Shown: one piece after another, positions 30,176-36,999 of the stretch
Position numbering within the stretch: position 1 is the stretch's first letter
How the letters are laid out: each line of letters starts with the position of its first letter
Assembly (NCBI RefSeq): GCF_016906305.1
Contig: NZ_JADDOL010000014.1
Span: forward strand, 1-64,000
Source of the DNA: Alloalcanivorax marinus
Lineage (GTDB): Bacteria > Pseudomonadota > Gammaproteobacteria > Pseudomonadales > Alcanivoracaceae
DNA length: 64,000 nt
Reading direction: 5' to 3'
The notes under the pieces: generated by a model
What the model saw: only the letters and a program-made list of their open reading frames with translations
Databases searched by the model: none
Told to the model about the DNA's origin: nothing
Program-made: the position numbers and the translations under genes

Positions 30176-30302
30176 CGTGTAATTCCTGCTTATGTTTATA
30201 GGGCCGGTGATCGGTATAATTTTTGGCCGGTCGCCGGCCCGGCATCCTGCGTCGGGATAATCTCTTTCCCGGCGCAGGATTGAACATAGGCAACATTATG
30301 CG
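30176..30302. repeat. Inverted dif-like pair forming a CTXphi attP-style bulged hairpin
   Basis: Arm 30176-30198 and arm 30281-30302 are complementary in two blocks. CGTGTAAT (30176-30183) pairs with ATTATGCG (30295-30302), eight pairs including two G-T. GCTTATGTTTA (30188-30198) pairs with TGAACATAGGC (30281-30291), eleven pairs including two G-T. Between them is an unpaired bulge of four against three bases. The outer block resembles a XerC arm and the inner a XerD arm, so single-stranded phage DNA would fold into a Xer site with a bulged centre. CTXphi uses this design to integrate ssDNA at dif. Confidence 0.65.
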
Positions 30303-30306
30303 GGCT
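30279..30306 (-). other. Inverted dif-like sequence
   Basis: Read on the minus strand, this 28-base site agrees with the E. coli dif consensus at 20 positions. The XerC side keeps CGCATAA followed by TGT; the XerD side reads CTATGTTCAAT against TTATGTTAAAT. The centre differs (TGTTGC against TGTATA). Its orientation is opposite to the functional-looking dif at 32828-32855. Confidence 0.6.
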
Positions 30307-30333
30307 TGACTGTAGTCAAGCCGGATAGCTATC
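30303..30333. repeat. Two adjacent palindromes
   Basis: GGCTTGACT (30303-30311) and AGTCAAGCC (30314-30322) form a perfect inverted repeat with a two-base centre; GATAGCTATC (30324-30333) is a second perfect palindrome. They abut the inverted dif-like sequence. They could be protein sites or part of the phage origin structure. Confidence 0.5.
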
Positions 30334-30353
30334 TGGAGCTATTCATAGAGACG

Positions 30354-30388
30354 CTGTTAGTTGATGATTTCTAATCATCGGCTGACAG
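30354..30388. repeat. Long hairpin in the element's non-coding region
   Basis: CTGTTAGTTGATGATT (30354-30369), loop TCT, AATCATCGGCTGACAG (30373-30388): a 16-pair stem with three G-T pairs on this strand. Multiple hairpins in the intergenic region are characteristic of filamentous phage, where they serve as complementary-strand origin or packaging signal. Confidence 0.6.
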
Positions 30389-30398
30389 TGTCCAGCAA

Positions 30399-30458
30399 GG
30401 GGAGGGGGAATGGGGATGGATGCGCGCAGCGCGCGCACCACCCCCATCCCCCTTCCCC
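30399..30458. repeat. G-rich/C-rich hairpin with GCGCGC tip
   Basis: A G-rich arm (30399-30419, runs of four, five and four G) is nearly complementary to a C-rich arm (30438-30458). The tip is a perfect stem, TGCGCGC/GCGCGCA (30421-30427, 30431-30437). The G-rich strand could also form a quadruplex. It lies directly downstream of the repressor gene's stop, with no T run. Confidence 0.55.
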
Positions 30459-30461
30459 GCG

Positions 30462-30941
30462 CTAGCCACGTTCGGCTGCTTGGCTGTAATACTGTTCCTC
30501 TTCTTCCTCATGGATCATTAGGGCGATTTCTTGCTGGTCTTGTTCTTCTGTCCCCAGTCCATAGCTAATTCCAAGAGCCACTTCCTCGGGGATCCCACCT
30601 GTAGATCTCACCGTCTCTGTGATTGAAGTAGCTAAGTAGTACTTCTCGATCAGGTTAAGCAGTGCAGCTTTGTCCGCCGCGGGGAGCGTTTCAGCAAGTC
30701 TGAGGCTTCGCTCAAGCATCCTGGATAACCCCCCTTGTGTTGGCATTTCCAGCAAGTCGTTGGCCGAACAGTCCAGCGCCGCTATGAGCTTATAGATGGT
30801 GGATACCTTCGCATCCGCCTCGTTCCTTTCCAGCTTTGAGATGTGGCCGAGCTTAAGGCCCGCCAGGTCAGCAAGCTGGCCCTGGGTTAGCCCTGCGAGC
30901 TTCCTCAGGCGCTTTAAGTTATCCCCGAGAGGCATTTTCAT
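30462..30941 (-). CDS. XRE-family repressor of the filamentous element (RstR position)
   Basis: 159-aa regulator. Residues 8-62 form a classical Cro/cI-type helix-turn-helix (LKRLRKLAGLTQGQLADLAGLKLGHISKLERNEAD). A helical middle follows, then a very acidic tail (IHEEEEEQYYSQAAERG). The start at 30941 has GGAGG nine bases upstream. It is divergent from the replication gene, as rstR is from rstA in RS1/CTXphi, and presumably represses the promoter at 30996-31024. It is longer than RstR (about 112 aa), so it is an analogue by position and not a proven orthologue. Confidence 0.88.
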   Translation of the reverse strand: MKMPLGDNLKRLRKLAGLTQGQLADLAGLKLGHISKLERNEADAKVSTIYKLIAALDCSANDLLEMPTQGGLSRMLERSLRLAETLPAADKAALLNLIEKYYLATSITETVRSTGGIPEEVALGISYGLGTEEQDQQEIALMIHEEEEEQYYSQAAERG

Positions 30942-30995
30942 GAGTTGGATTCCTCCTTTGGAGGTAAATATACCCCTCCTTTTCGTGCTTTAGGA

Positions 30996-31036
30996 TTGAC
31001 TTGGTTCTACAGGGGCAATTAAATTCCCTCTGTAGA
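30996..31036 (+). promoter_or_regulatory. Replication-gene promoter with overlapping inverted-repeat operator
   Basis: -35 TTGACT (30996-31001), 17-base spacer, -10 TTAAAT (31019-31024). An inverted repeat straddles the -10: TCTACAGGGG (31006-31015) against CCCTCTGTAGA (31026-31036). A regulator bound there would block the promoter. On the other strand a TATATT at 30972-30967 may be the repressor gene's -10. Confidence 0.65.
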
Positions 31037-31102
31037 GTGATTGACAGGGGTCAGGGGCATGACGATTGGGGAAGGCGGAAAGTCCAGTAATACCCGCCTT
31101 TT

Positions 31103-31117
31103 GTCTCATTTTGAGAC
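31103..31117. repeat. Palindrome in the replication-gene leader
   Basis: GTCTCA, TTT, TGAGAC: a perfect 6-bp stem between the promoter and the GTG start at 31133. It could be a second operator, an attenuator or part of the origin; nothing in sequence decides. Confidence 0.45.
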
Positions 31118-31132
31118 TCGCGGGGGACGCTG

Positions 31133-32164
31133 GTGATCGATTGGGTGACCTGCGAGCTTCCCTTTGTGCATCAGCCTTTGGAGTCCGGATTGGTCTGCAA
31201 GCTGGCAGCAGATGGGGAAGTCGAGTGGGCCACCCGCTGCCGAGTGCAAGTCCAGGGGTCGCATGAGTCCAGCATTCAGGTGCGAAGCGTCGATGGTGAT
31301 GGGGCAGGGCACGCCACCGGGCTTCTCTTCAGCGGCAACCCGTCCAAGTTTCTTCAGGGTCATAACGTCTTCGGCAGTGATGACCTGGTCACCCTGATGT
31401 ACGACACCTTCCTTGTGCTTTGTCGGGCTCTCGGCCTGTCTCCGAGTCTCCAGGAGGTGAGGGCGGTCAAGCGCGGCGACTATCCACTATCCATGGTGGA
31501 TATCAACCAGTCCTACGAGTTGCCGACCCGTCAGGACGTTCTCGCCTGGATTCGCGCTGCCGAGTTCAAGTCCCGCACTCGCCACGGCCGGCCGCAGATG
31601 AAGGGGGGAACGCTTTACTGGGGTAAGACCTCTCAGCGCTGGGCGCTCAAGGTCTACAGCAAAGGGGAGGAGATCGAGGCATCCAAGCATCAGCTCCCCG
31701 ACGATCTTCTATCCACGCCGATACCCGCTTGGGCAGATAATAAGTTGCGACTCGAGCTTAGGATTAAGAAAAAACAGCTTACAAAACACGACATTACGAT
31801 AGCCAGAGACATGACTGCAGACAGAGCCAGAGAGCTATTTTCCGAATATGTGAGGAAGCTGGAGATGAATGAACAGGTCGCTTTATCATCAGAGGAACAG
31901 TTGGCGCTTCCCCAGAAGCTGCGCTCCACCTATATCTTGTGGCGTTCCGGAGAAGACCTCCGCCACACATTGCCGAAGGCCACGTATTACCGGCATCGCA
32001 ATGAGTTGCTTCCCTACGGCATCGACATCGCGATTTCCCGTGACGTCGTCGATCGCTCTAACGTGGTGCCGCTGATCCGAGTCCTTGAAGCCACTCCCGC
32101 CGGCATCCCTGAGTGGGCTTTCCAGCAGCGTTTAGTCCATCGGTCGGCTGCCCCTATAGCCTGA
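31133..32164 (+). CDS. Filamentous-phage replication initiation protein, gene II/X (CRI) family
   Basis: 343-aa protein. The start is GTG 31133, five bases after GGGGGA. The N-terminal MIDWVTCELPF is the characteristic opening of the phage/plasmid II/X replication proteins, followed by FSGNPSKFLQGHNVFGSDDL and, mid-protein, the YGKxxxWxxKxYxKGxE-like LYWGKTSQRWALKVYSKGEEIEA. Such proteins nick the double-stranded origin to start rolling-circle synthesis. RstA of CTXphi and pII of Xanthomonas phages have similar length. The C-terminal third is less characteristic. Lower GC than the chromosome. Confidence 0.88.
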   Translation: MIDWVTCELPFVHQPLESGLVCKLAADGEVEWATRCRVQVQGSHESSIQVRSVDGDGAGHATGLLFSGNPSKFLQGHNVFGSDDLVTLMYDTFLVLCRALGLSPSLQEVRAVKRGDYPLSMVDINQSYELPTRQDVLAWIRAAEFKSRTRHGRPQMKGGTLYWGKTSQRWALKVYSKGEEIEASKHQLPDDLLSTPIPAWADNKLRLELRIKKKQLTKHDITIARDMTADRARELFSEYVRKLEMNEQVALSSEEQLALPQKLRSTYILWRSGEDLRHTLPKATYYRHRNELLPYGIDIAISRDVVDRSNVVPLIRVLEATPAGIPEWAFQQRLVHRSAAPIA

Positions 32165-32230
32165 TGGATATCCAGCCTTGGCAGGTTCTGATCACTAGTC
32201 TGATCCTGCTTTATCTATACGGGAACTGAC

Positions 32231-32527
32231 ATGCTTACGCTTACTGGAGAAGTTCGGAAGGTACTTTCCAGCGGCTATACCAGTCGCAAGACAGGTGAAC
32301 AGGTTAACCAGGCCATCTTGGTTCTTGAGCCTGATAATCGACGTTACAACTACGAGATACACCTAAGTGCCAATCAGCTCAAGAAAGGTGCCCTAAGCAC
32401 TTGGGAGGCGCTTAAAGGGCAGACGGCCACTATCGAGGCCACGCTCTACGTGAACCATCAATACGGCTTTCACAAGTTCGTTGCCGCCGGCGACGCTCAG
32501 CCCATTAAGGAGAAGCGCAATGGATAA
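32231..32527 (+). CDS. Small probable ssDNA-binding protein of the element (gene V/RstB position)
   Basis: 98-aa protein, predicted mostly beta (TLTGEVRKVLSSG; YNYEIHLSANQL; TATIEATLYVNHQYGFHKFVA), consistent with a small OB fold. In filamentous phages the gene after the replication protein encodes the ssDNA-binding protein, and RstB of RS1 sits here. Xanthomonas phage gene V proteins are of the same length. The function is inferred from position and fold impression, with no diagnostic motif. It overlaps the next gene by eight bases. Confidence 0.6.
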   Translation: MLTLTGEVRKVLSSGYTSRKTGEQVNQAILVLEPDNRRYNYEIHLSANQLKKGALSTWEALKGQTATIEATLYVNHQYGFHKFVAAGDAQPIKEKRNG

Positions 32528-32828
32528 CCCTCTGGATCGTTTGCACATGGTCGCTGATGCTTTCGAGGAGTTCGCTCATATCTACCAGGAAGCTCAGCAC
32601 AGCGGTGTCGATTCTAATCATCTTGAAGTTCCCAACCTGCTTTTTTTCTTCCAGCAGCATCTGATCGATCTTCCTGATGACATGGAGTCCTTTTTGAGTC
32701 AGAAAATGGAGGAAGCTCGTTCTGGTCAGCCTAAACAGATTAGCTTGGCTGATGCCGGAATTACCGGTAAGCCAGTCTCTAGCTGGGAGGAGTTGGAGGC
32801 TTCTTCTACTTCTGAAACTTCCAGATAA
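32520..32828 (+). CDS. Small acidic protein of unknown function (RstC position)
   Basis: 102 aa from ATG 32520, which overlaps the previous stop and has AAGGAG upstream. Acidic and mostly helical (MVADAFEEFAHIYQEAQ; NLLFFFQQHLIDLPDDMESFLSQKMEEA), with a Ser/Thr-rich tail. I do not recognise it. Its slot, last before the right dif, is that of the RS1 antirepressor RstC, but there is no visible sequence reason to call it that. The gene ends exactly where the dif XerC arm begins, so the insertion site lies directly at its stop. Confidence 0.7.
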   Translation: MDNPLDRLHMVADAFEEFAHIYQEAQHSGVDSNHLEVPNLLFFFQQHLIDLPDDMESFLSQKMEEARSGQPKQISLADAGITGKPVSSWEELEASSTSETSR

Positions 32829-32855
32829 TTACGCATAATGTATATTATGTTAAAT
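32828..32855 (+). other. Chromosome-dimer resolution site dif (right junction of the element)
   Basis: 28 bases agreeing with E. coli dif at 25 positions. The centre and XerD arm are perfect (TGTATA, then TTATGTTAAAT, 32839-32855); the XerC arm reads ATTACGCATAA. This is the XerCD site at the replication terminus and the expected target of Xer-using phages. The imperfect outer XerC arm may come from the inserted element. Confidence 0.88.
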
Positions 32856-32920
32856 AGGATAGACGGGGCCCGGATCTGCCCGGGCCGAGGATCACCACCC
32901 CGACTTCAGCGACCCTGTCT

Positions 32921-33817
32921 TCAGGGACTCCCTGGCGGACAGTGCTTTTCCAGAAAGCGGATCTGGTCCGCCACCACCTGTTCGAACGGCTTGCCCAGAT
33001 AAATCTCGAAATGCCCCGCCTGGTAACGCCGGATTTCGTGCCGGGGCGTCCGGCTGGCATGACGCAGGGTTTGCCGGGCCGGTGCCACGGTGTCGTTGTC
33101 GCACACGCAGTACAGCACCGGCGCCTGGATGGCGGCGGCCTTGCGGCCCGGGTAATAGCGGATGATGTCCAGGGCGAAGCGTGCCGGGACCTCGTTACGG
33201 ACCTGGGCGCCGGCCGGCGCCAGATTCAGGTAGCCGTCCCAGGCGTCCGGGGCGGTCATCAGGGCGGTTTCGCCGGGCCGCCCCGCCACCGCCACCATCA
33301 CCGGCTCGGCGCCGATCAAAGCGCCGAGGCGGTCACGCAGGGCCCGGGCCGTGAGCTTAGCCGACACCAGGGGTTCGGTGGCCAGGGTCGAGGCCAGGCC
33401 GTCGGTGAACGGGCATTGAGCGATCACCGCCGCCAGCCCCGGGTCGGCGGCGGCGTTGGCCAGTACGTGGCCGCCGGAGAACGACGTGCCCCACAGGATC
33501 ACCCGCTCCGGGTCGGCCTGCTCCAGGGTTCGGGCGTGGGCCACCGCCGCTTTCCAGTCCTGCAGCTGCTTTTTAATGTCCAGCAGTTGGCGGGGCTCGC
33601 CGTCGCTGTCGCCAAAATGGCGATAGTCGAACAGCAGGCAGGCGTAGCCCTCGGCCTGGAAGCGCTCGGCGAACGCGGGCAGCCGCATGTCGCGGGTACC
33701 GCCCAGGCCGTGGGCCATGACCAGGATCGGTACGGGGCCGGTGGCGTCCGGCAGGTAGAGATCGCCCCTGCAGAACACCCCCGCGGATTGAAATTGGATC
33801 GGTGTCACGGACGCCAT
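32921..33817 (-). CDS. Alpha/beta hydrolase, unknown substrate
   Basis: 298-aa cytosolic alpha/beta hydrolase. Seen: oxyanion region AHGLGGTRD (about 35), nucleophile elbow LWGTSFSGGH (Ser about 112), acid CDNDTVAP (about 245) and His in AGHFEIY (about 275). It resembles the acetyl-xylan-esterase/dienelactone-like hydrolases annotated only as alpha/beta fold. It starts 93 bases downstream of the tetR-family gene on the same strand and could be co-transcribed. First chromosomal gene after dif. Confidence 0.8.
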   Translation of the reverse strand: MASVTPIQFQSAGVFCRGDLYLPDATGPVPILVMAHGLGGTRDMRLPAFAERFQAEGYACLLFDYRHFGDSDGEPRQLLDIKKQLQDWKAAVAHARTLEQADPERVILWGTSFSGGHVLANAAADPGLAAVIAQCPFTDGLASTLATEPLVSAKLTARALRDRLGALIGAEPVMVAVAGRPGETALMTAPDAWDGYLNLAPAGAQVRNEVPARFALDIIRYYPGRKAAAIQAPVLYCVCDNDTVAPARQTLRHASRTPRHEIRRYQAGHFEIYLGKPFEQVVADQIRFLEKHCPPGSP

Positions 33818-33910
33818 CGCGCTGCTCCCGGGAAAGTGTCAACGGCGGCAGCTTGCATCGAATGCCGTGGCCGGCGATAGGCCAGCGCGCCCGGGGTGCC
33901 GGCGGCAGGT

Positions 33911-34564
33911 TCAATCCCGGGTCTGGATGCCCGCGGAGATGTAGGAAATAAAGCCTTTGGCGAAGGTGTCGAAGTCCAGCCGAAAGCGGCTTTCGTTTCC
34001 CTCCAGGTCCGGCAGGCGCCAGAGAAGATCCTGATCGACCATGCCGTTGAGGGTGCTGTTGATGGCCAGAAACAGGTGCATCCGCACCATCGCCGGTGCC
34101 TTGTCCGGCAACAGGGCTCTGATCTCCTTTTCCAGCTCCCAGATAAAAAAGCCGAAGTAGCGGATCAGCAGGTCCTGACCCAGATCGCCCTCTTCCCGGA
34201 TCATTCTCGCCATCAGCCAGACGCTGCCCCGGTCCTGCAGCAGGAACAGGTACAGGGACTTCACCAGCACCGTGGCCACGTCATCCACGGTCACTGGTCG
34301 CTGAGCCTTGTGCTGGTGGTATTGCCCCCAGACGTCGCCGGTCACGGTCTCGAAGCGCTCGGCGATATCGCGTACGCAGGCTTCCAGAAAGGCATCGCGT
34401 TTGCCGAAGTAATAGCGGATGGCCGCCTCGTTCAGGACACCGGCCTTGCGCTGGACCTCACGCAAAGAGGTGCCGGTGCCCTTTTTGCCGAACAGGGCGA
34501 TGCCGGTTTTGACCAGTTTGGCGGCGACTTCGTCACCGCCCTTTTTGGACGTTGAGGGGGCCAT
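33911..34564 (-). CDS. TetR-family transcriptional regulator
   Basis: 217 aa from ATG 34564. An earlier in-frame start (34651) overlaps the upstream gene's stop as ATGA, but would add 29 residues unlike the family. The HTH spans about 15-60 (LVKTGIALFGKKGTGTSLREVQRKAGVLNEAAIRYYFGKRDAFLEA); the rest is a helical ligand domain of the kind found in lipid- or xenobiotic-sensing members. A TATACT (minus strand, about 34604-34599) could be its own -10. It probably controls the hydrolase/lipoprotein neighbours; palindromes at 36979-36999 are candidate targets. Confidence 0.85.
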   Translation of the reverse strand: MAPSTSKKGGDEVAAKLVKTGIALFGKKGTGTSLREVQRKAGVLNEAAIRYYFGKRDAFLEACVRDIAERFETVTGDVWGQYHQHKAQRPVTVDDVATVLVKSLYLFLLQDRGSVWLMARMIREEGDLGQDLLIRYFGFFIWELEKEIRALLPDKAPAMVRMHLFLAINSTLNGMVDQDLLWRLPDLEGNESRFRLDFDTFAKGFISYISAGIQTRD

Positions 34565-34647
34565 GGCGTGATCCGGGCTCGGGGCAAAGTCGGCCAGTAT
34601 AGAGCAAGGCCCCGGGCCTCGACAGATCGCCGCCCTGCCCGGCCCGC

Positions 34648-36900
34648 TCATTGCAGCCGCTGGCAGGCGTCGCTCAAGCGGGCGTGGGCACCCCGGTAGT
34701 CCGCCGCGCGCAGGCGCTCATCGGCGTCGGCCACGGCGAACATCAGCGCCGAGTAGTCCTCGCTGGTCAGGGCCCCTTCCGCCAGGGCCCGGCCCAGCAT
34801 CGCCCGGCCCTGGCCGGACAACGCCGCGTAGGCGGTGGATTCCGGCGCCTGGGACCAGGCATAGTCCACCTTGTCCCGGTTGACCTCCCAGGCCAGCACC
34901 TTGCGGGCGGCGTAGCAGACCGCGTCCCGGGCGGCCAGATCGTGGTGGCCCGCTGGGGCGTACTTGGACACGCCGCCGGTGAGCGGCGGAATCAGGCCGG
35001 CCAGCGCCTTGCCGAGCAGGCCATCGCCAAGGACCTCCGTGGCGCCCACCAGGCCGGCACGTCGCAGCGGCGAGTTGCCGATGGTGACGGCGCCGTCGTC
35101 GTCCACGCCGATCACGGCGATGGATTCTTCCCGGGCCGGCGTGGAATGGAGAATCTCTCCGTTCAGGCGGTCCACGGCGGTGAGCGACATCACCAGCGGC
35201 GCGAACACCTCGCTGCGCTCCGGGTCCATCTGCACGCCCAGGCCGGCCATCAGCACCAGCGCGTTTTCGGAGATCGCGGCGATTTCGATGTTGGAGGCCT
35301 GCAATTGCGCGGGCACCGACAGCCCCAGGCTGTTCAGCGCCCCGGTCACGGTCTCCAGCACCGGCAGCAGCAGCGGCCCGCCCTGAAAGATGTCGTCCAG
35401 CCGGGCGGACCAGCCCAGTTCCCCGGTGGTGCCTCGGTCGATGATCTGGAACACCCCGGAACCGGTGGCCGCGTACACCTGATGGTCGTAGGGGGACACC
35501 GCCAGGGAGCCGAGAATCTGGTCACCCACGTCCACCGACCAGATCAGCTCACAGCGTTGGTTGAAGGCCAGCGCATGACCTTCGTTGTCGGAGGTGTAGA
35601 TGCGCTCCCCTCCGGGCAACAGGGCCGGGGTGGAGGCGGAGCCGCCTTCGAACGGAATCGAGCAGTCGTTGGCGAAGCGGTAATCGTCGCCGGCGCCGGT
35701 GAGCGTCAGGGCATGGAGGGCGCCGAACCGGGCCACGCCATCCTCTTCGCCATCGGCCCGGTCGGGCAGCGTGGCGGCGATCCAGATGCGGTCGGAGTCC
35801 GGGTCGGTGGCGTAATAGTTGCTGACCACCATGTCGCCGCCCAGGGCCACCGAGATGATGGTGTCGAAGACGCGCGCGTCCTCGGGCAGTTGCGCGCCCT
35901 CCGGAATGAACTGCTTGCGCATCGCTGTCTCCGCGCCGGCCAGGATCGGCTCGGGCAGGTTGAGGCCACTGTTGTCCACCGAGGGATCGCCATCGATACG
36001 GGTGCGGGCCCGGAGCGCGCCGGTCTCCCGGGCGAACGCCAGCACCGTGCCGTCGCCGTAAACGGCGATCACGCTGTCGGTGGGCCGGTGATAGTTGATG
36101 CCCCACAGCCTTTTCTTGATGTGCGTGTCGAAGTCCGAGGTCGCTTCCGTGTTGATGCCCAGTCCGGTGTTGGTGCACCAGGCCACCTGGCCGTCCTCGC
36201 CCAGCGCGAACACCGCGCGCAGCCCGCCGGAGAACACCTGCTTGCCGCCGGTGGCCGGGTCGTTGAGCACCAGCGGCGTGCCGCCCTGCCCGATCTGTCC
36301 GGGCCGGACCACCCAGCGCCGCGCGCCGGAGGTCTTATCCAGGGCGATCATCGAGAAATCGATATCGGTGCCGGTGACCGGAAACACGTGGGTCCCGTAA
36401 TACCCCACGTCACCGGCGGTGACCCCTTCCGGTTGATAGAGGTTGGGTTCCACGGTCCATTGCAGCGCCAGGTGGCCGGGGATGGTCAGATCAACCTGGT
36501 CGCTGTTGATCAGATTGCCATGGATGGTGGTGAAGCCCTGGCCCCGGGGGATCACCGGGCTGCTCTGAATGCCCGGCGAGCGGGCCGCCAGGCCCACCTG
36601 GCTGAACAGGGAAAGTCTGGAGTCGCCGTCCTTGACCAGGAACTTGAGGCTGCCGGGCAGGTCGGTGGCGCGGGCGGACGGGGCGCCGGCGAAATCCACC
36701 GTCACGTCGGCGCAGAAGCCGGTGGCCGTGGGCTTACCGCTCCCTCCTCCGGCATCGTCCGCCGGCACGTTGGGGGTGGCGGGCCCGGCGGTCGGCGAGC
36801 CGGCACCGCCGGAGCCACCGCCACACCCGGACAAGGCCATAGATCCGGCCACCATCCCGGCCAGCGCCGTGGTCGCCATCCATCGATGCATCGTTTGCAT
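34648..36900 (-). CDS. Lipoprotein with PQQ-like beta-propeller
   Basis: 750-aa secreted lipoprotein. The start at 36900 opens with a signal sequence and lipobox ALSGC (Cys about 26), followed by a Gly/Pro-rich linker. The body shows propeller-blade repeats of the PQQ/YWTD kind: FSMIALDKTSGARRWVV, VLAFARETGALRART, ALAFNQRCELIWSVDVGDQ, VYAATGSGVFQIIDRGTTGELGW. No catalytic motifs of quinoprotein dehydrogenases are apparent, so binding or scaffolding is likelier. A helical C-terminal segment carries the last cysteine (SDACQRLQ). The first gene of a probable three-gene minus-strand unit with the TetR regulator. Confidence 0.75.
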   Translation of the reverse strand: MQTMHRWMATTALAGMVAGSMALSGCGGGSGGAGSPTAGPATPNVPADDAGGGSGKPTATGFCADVTVDFAGAPSARATDLPGSLKFLVKDGDSRLSLFSQVGLAARSPGIQSSPVIPRGQGFTTIHGNLINSDQVDLTIPGHLALQWTVEPNLYQPEGVTAGDVGYYGTHVFPVTGTDIDFSMIALDKTSGARRWVVRPGQIGQGGTPLVLNDPATGGKQVFSGGLRAVFALGEDGQVAWCTNTGLGINTEATSDFDTHIKKRLWGINYHRPTDSVIAVYGDGTVLAFARETGALRARTRIDGDPSVDNSGLNLPEPILAGAETAMRKQFIPEGAQLPEDARVFDTIISVALGGDMVVSNYYATDPDSDRIWIAATLPDRADGEEDGVARFGALHALTLTGAGDDYRFANDCSIPFEGGSASTPALLPGGERIYTSDNEGHALAFNQRCELIWSVDVGDQILGSLAVSPYDHQVYAATGSGVFQIIDRGTTGELGWSARLDDIFQGGPLLLPVLETVTGALNSLGLSVPAQLQASNIEIAAISENALVLMAGLGVQMDPERSEVFAPLVMSLTAVDRLNGEILHSTPAREESIAVIGVDDDGAVTIGNSPLRRAGLVGATEVLGDGLLGKALAGLIPPLTGGVSKYAPAGHHDLAARDAVCYAARKVLAWEVNRDKVDYAWSQAPESTAYAALSGQGRAMLGRALAEGALTSEDYSALMFAVADADERLRAADYRGAHARLSDACQRLQ

Positions 36901-36978
36901 AGCTGACACCCTTGTTATTGTCTTTTTTTCCCGGACTCGGGCCCTGGGTGAGAAAACCATAAAAGCTTTAACCCAAAT

Positions 36979-36999
36979 GAGTCAACTCAACTGGGTTGA
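36979..36999. repeat. Overlapping palindromes between lipoprotein and chemoreceptor genes
   Basis: GAGTCAACTC (36979-36988) and TCAACTGGGTTGA (36987-36999, perfect TCAAC/GTTGA) overlap, flanked by AACCCA and TGGGTT. They lie about 80 bases upstream of the lipoprotein start and fit a TetR-type operator. Confidence 0.45.

Larger units (their letters stand above)
30173..32838. mobile_element. RS1/CTXphi-like filamentous satellite element inserted at dif
   Basis: A roughly 2.66-kb segment between kdpE and the dif site, visibly lower in GC than the flanking genes. Layout: inverted dif-like sequences and hairpins at the left, an XRE repressor on the minus strand, then divergently a gene II/X-type replication gene, a small probable ssDNA-binding gene and a small unknown gene, ending at dif. 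CTXphi's satellite RS1 has the same order (rstR, then rstA-rstB-rstC) and nearly the same size. Coat, adsorption and Zot/pI genes are absent, so it would need a helper phage for packaging, or is a remnant. Exact ends are uncertain by several bases. Confidence 0.8.

Noticed and set aside
30244-30280. Hairpin ATCCTGC.../...GCAGGAT after kdpE as an intrinsic terminator
   Set aside because: Good 14-bp stem, but no T run on either side. It lies inside the attP-like hairpin and is better read as part of that structure.
30399-30406. GGGGAGGG as a KOPS (FtsK-orienting) motif near dif
   Set aside because: The complementary strand of the same hairpin also contains a KOPS-like GGGAAGGG, so the two orientations cancel; one local match is not informative.
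31006-31036. LexA box in the element's switch region
   Set aside because: The repeat reads ACAG inward and CTGT outward, the reverse of the LexA CTGT...ACAG consensus.
34564-34651. TetR start at 34651 (ATGA overlap with the upstream gene)
   Set aside because: It would add 29 residues of Pro/Gly/Cys-rich sequence before a normal TetR N-terminus, and a -10-like TATACT lies in between; 34564 is likelier, though coupling is not excluded.
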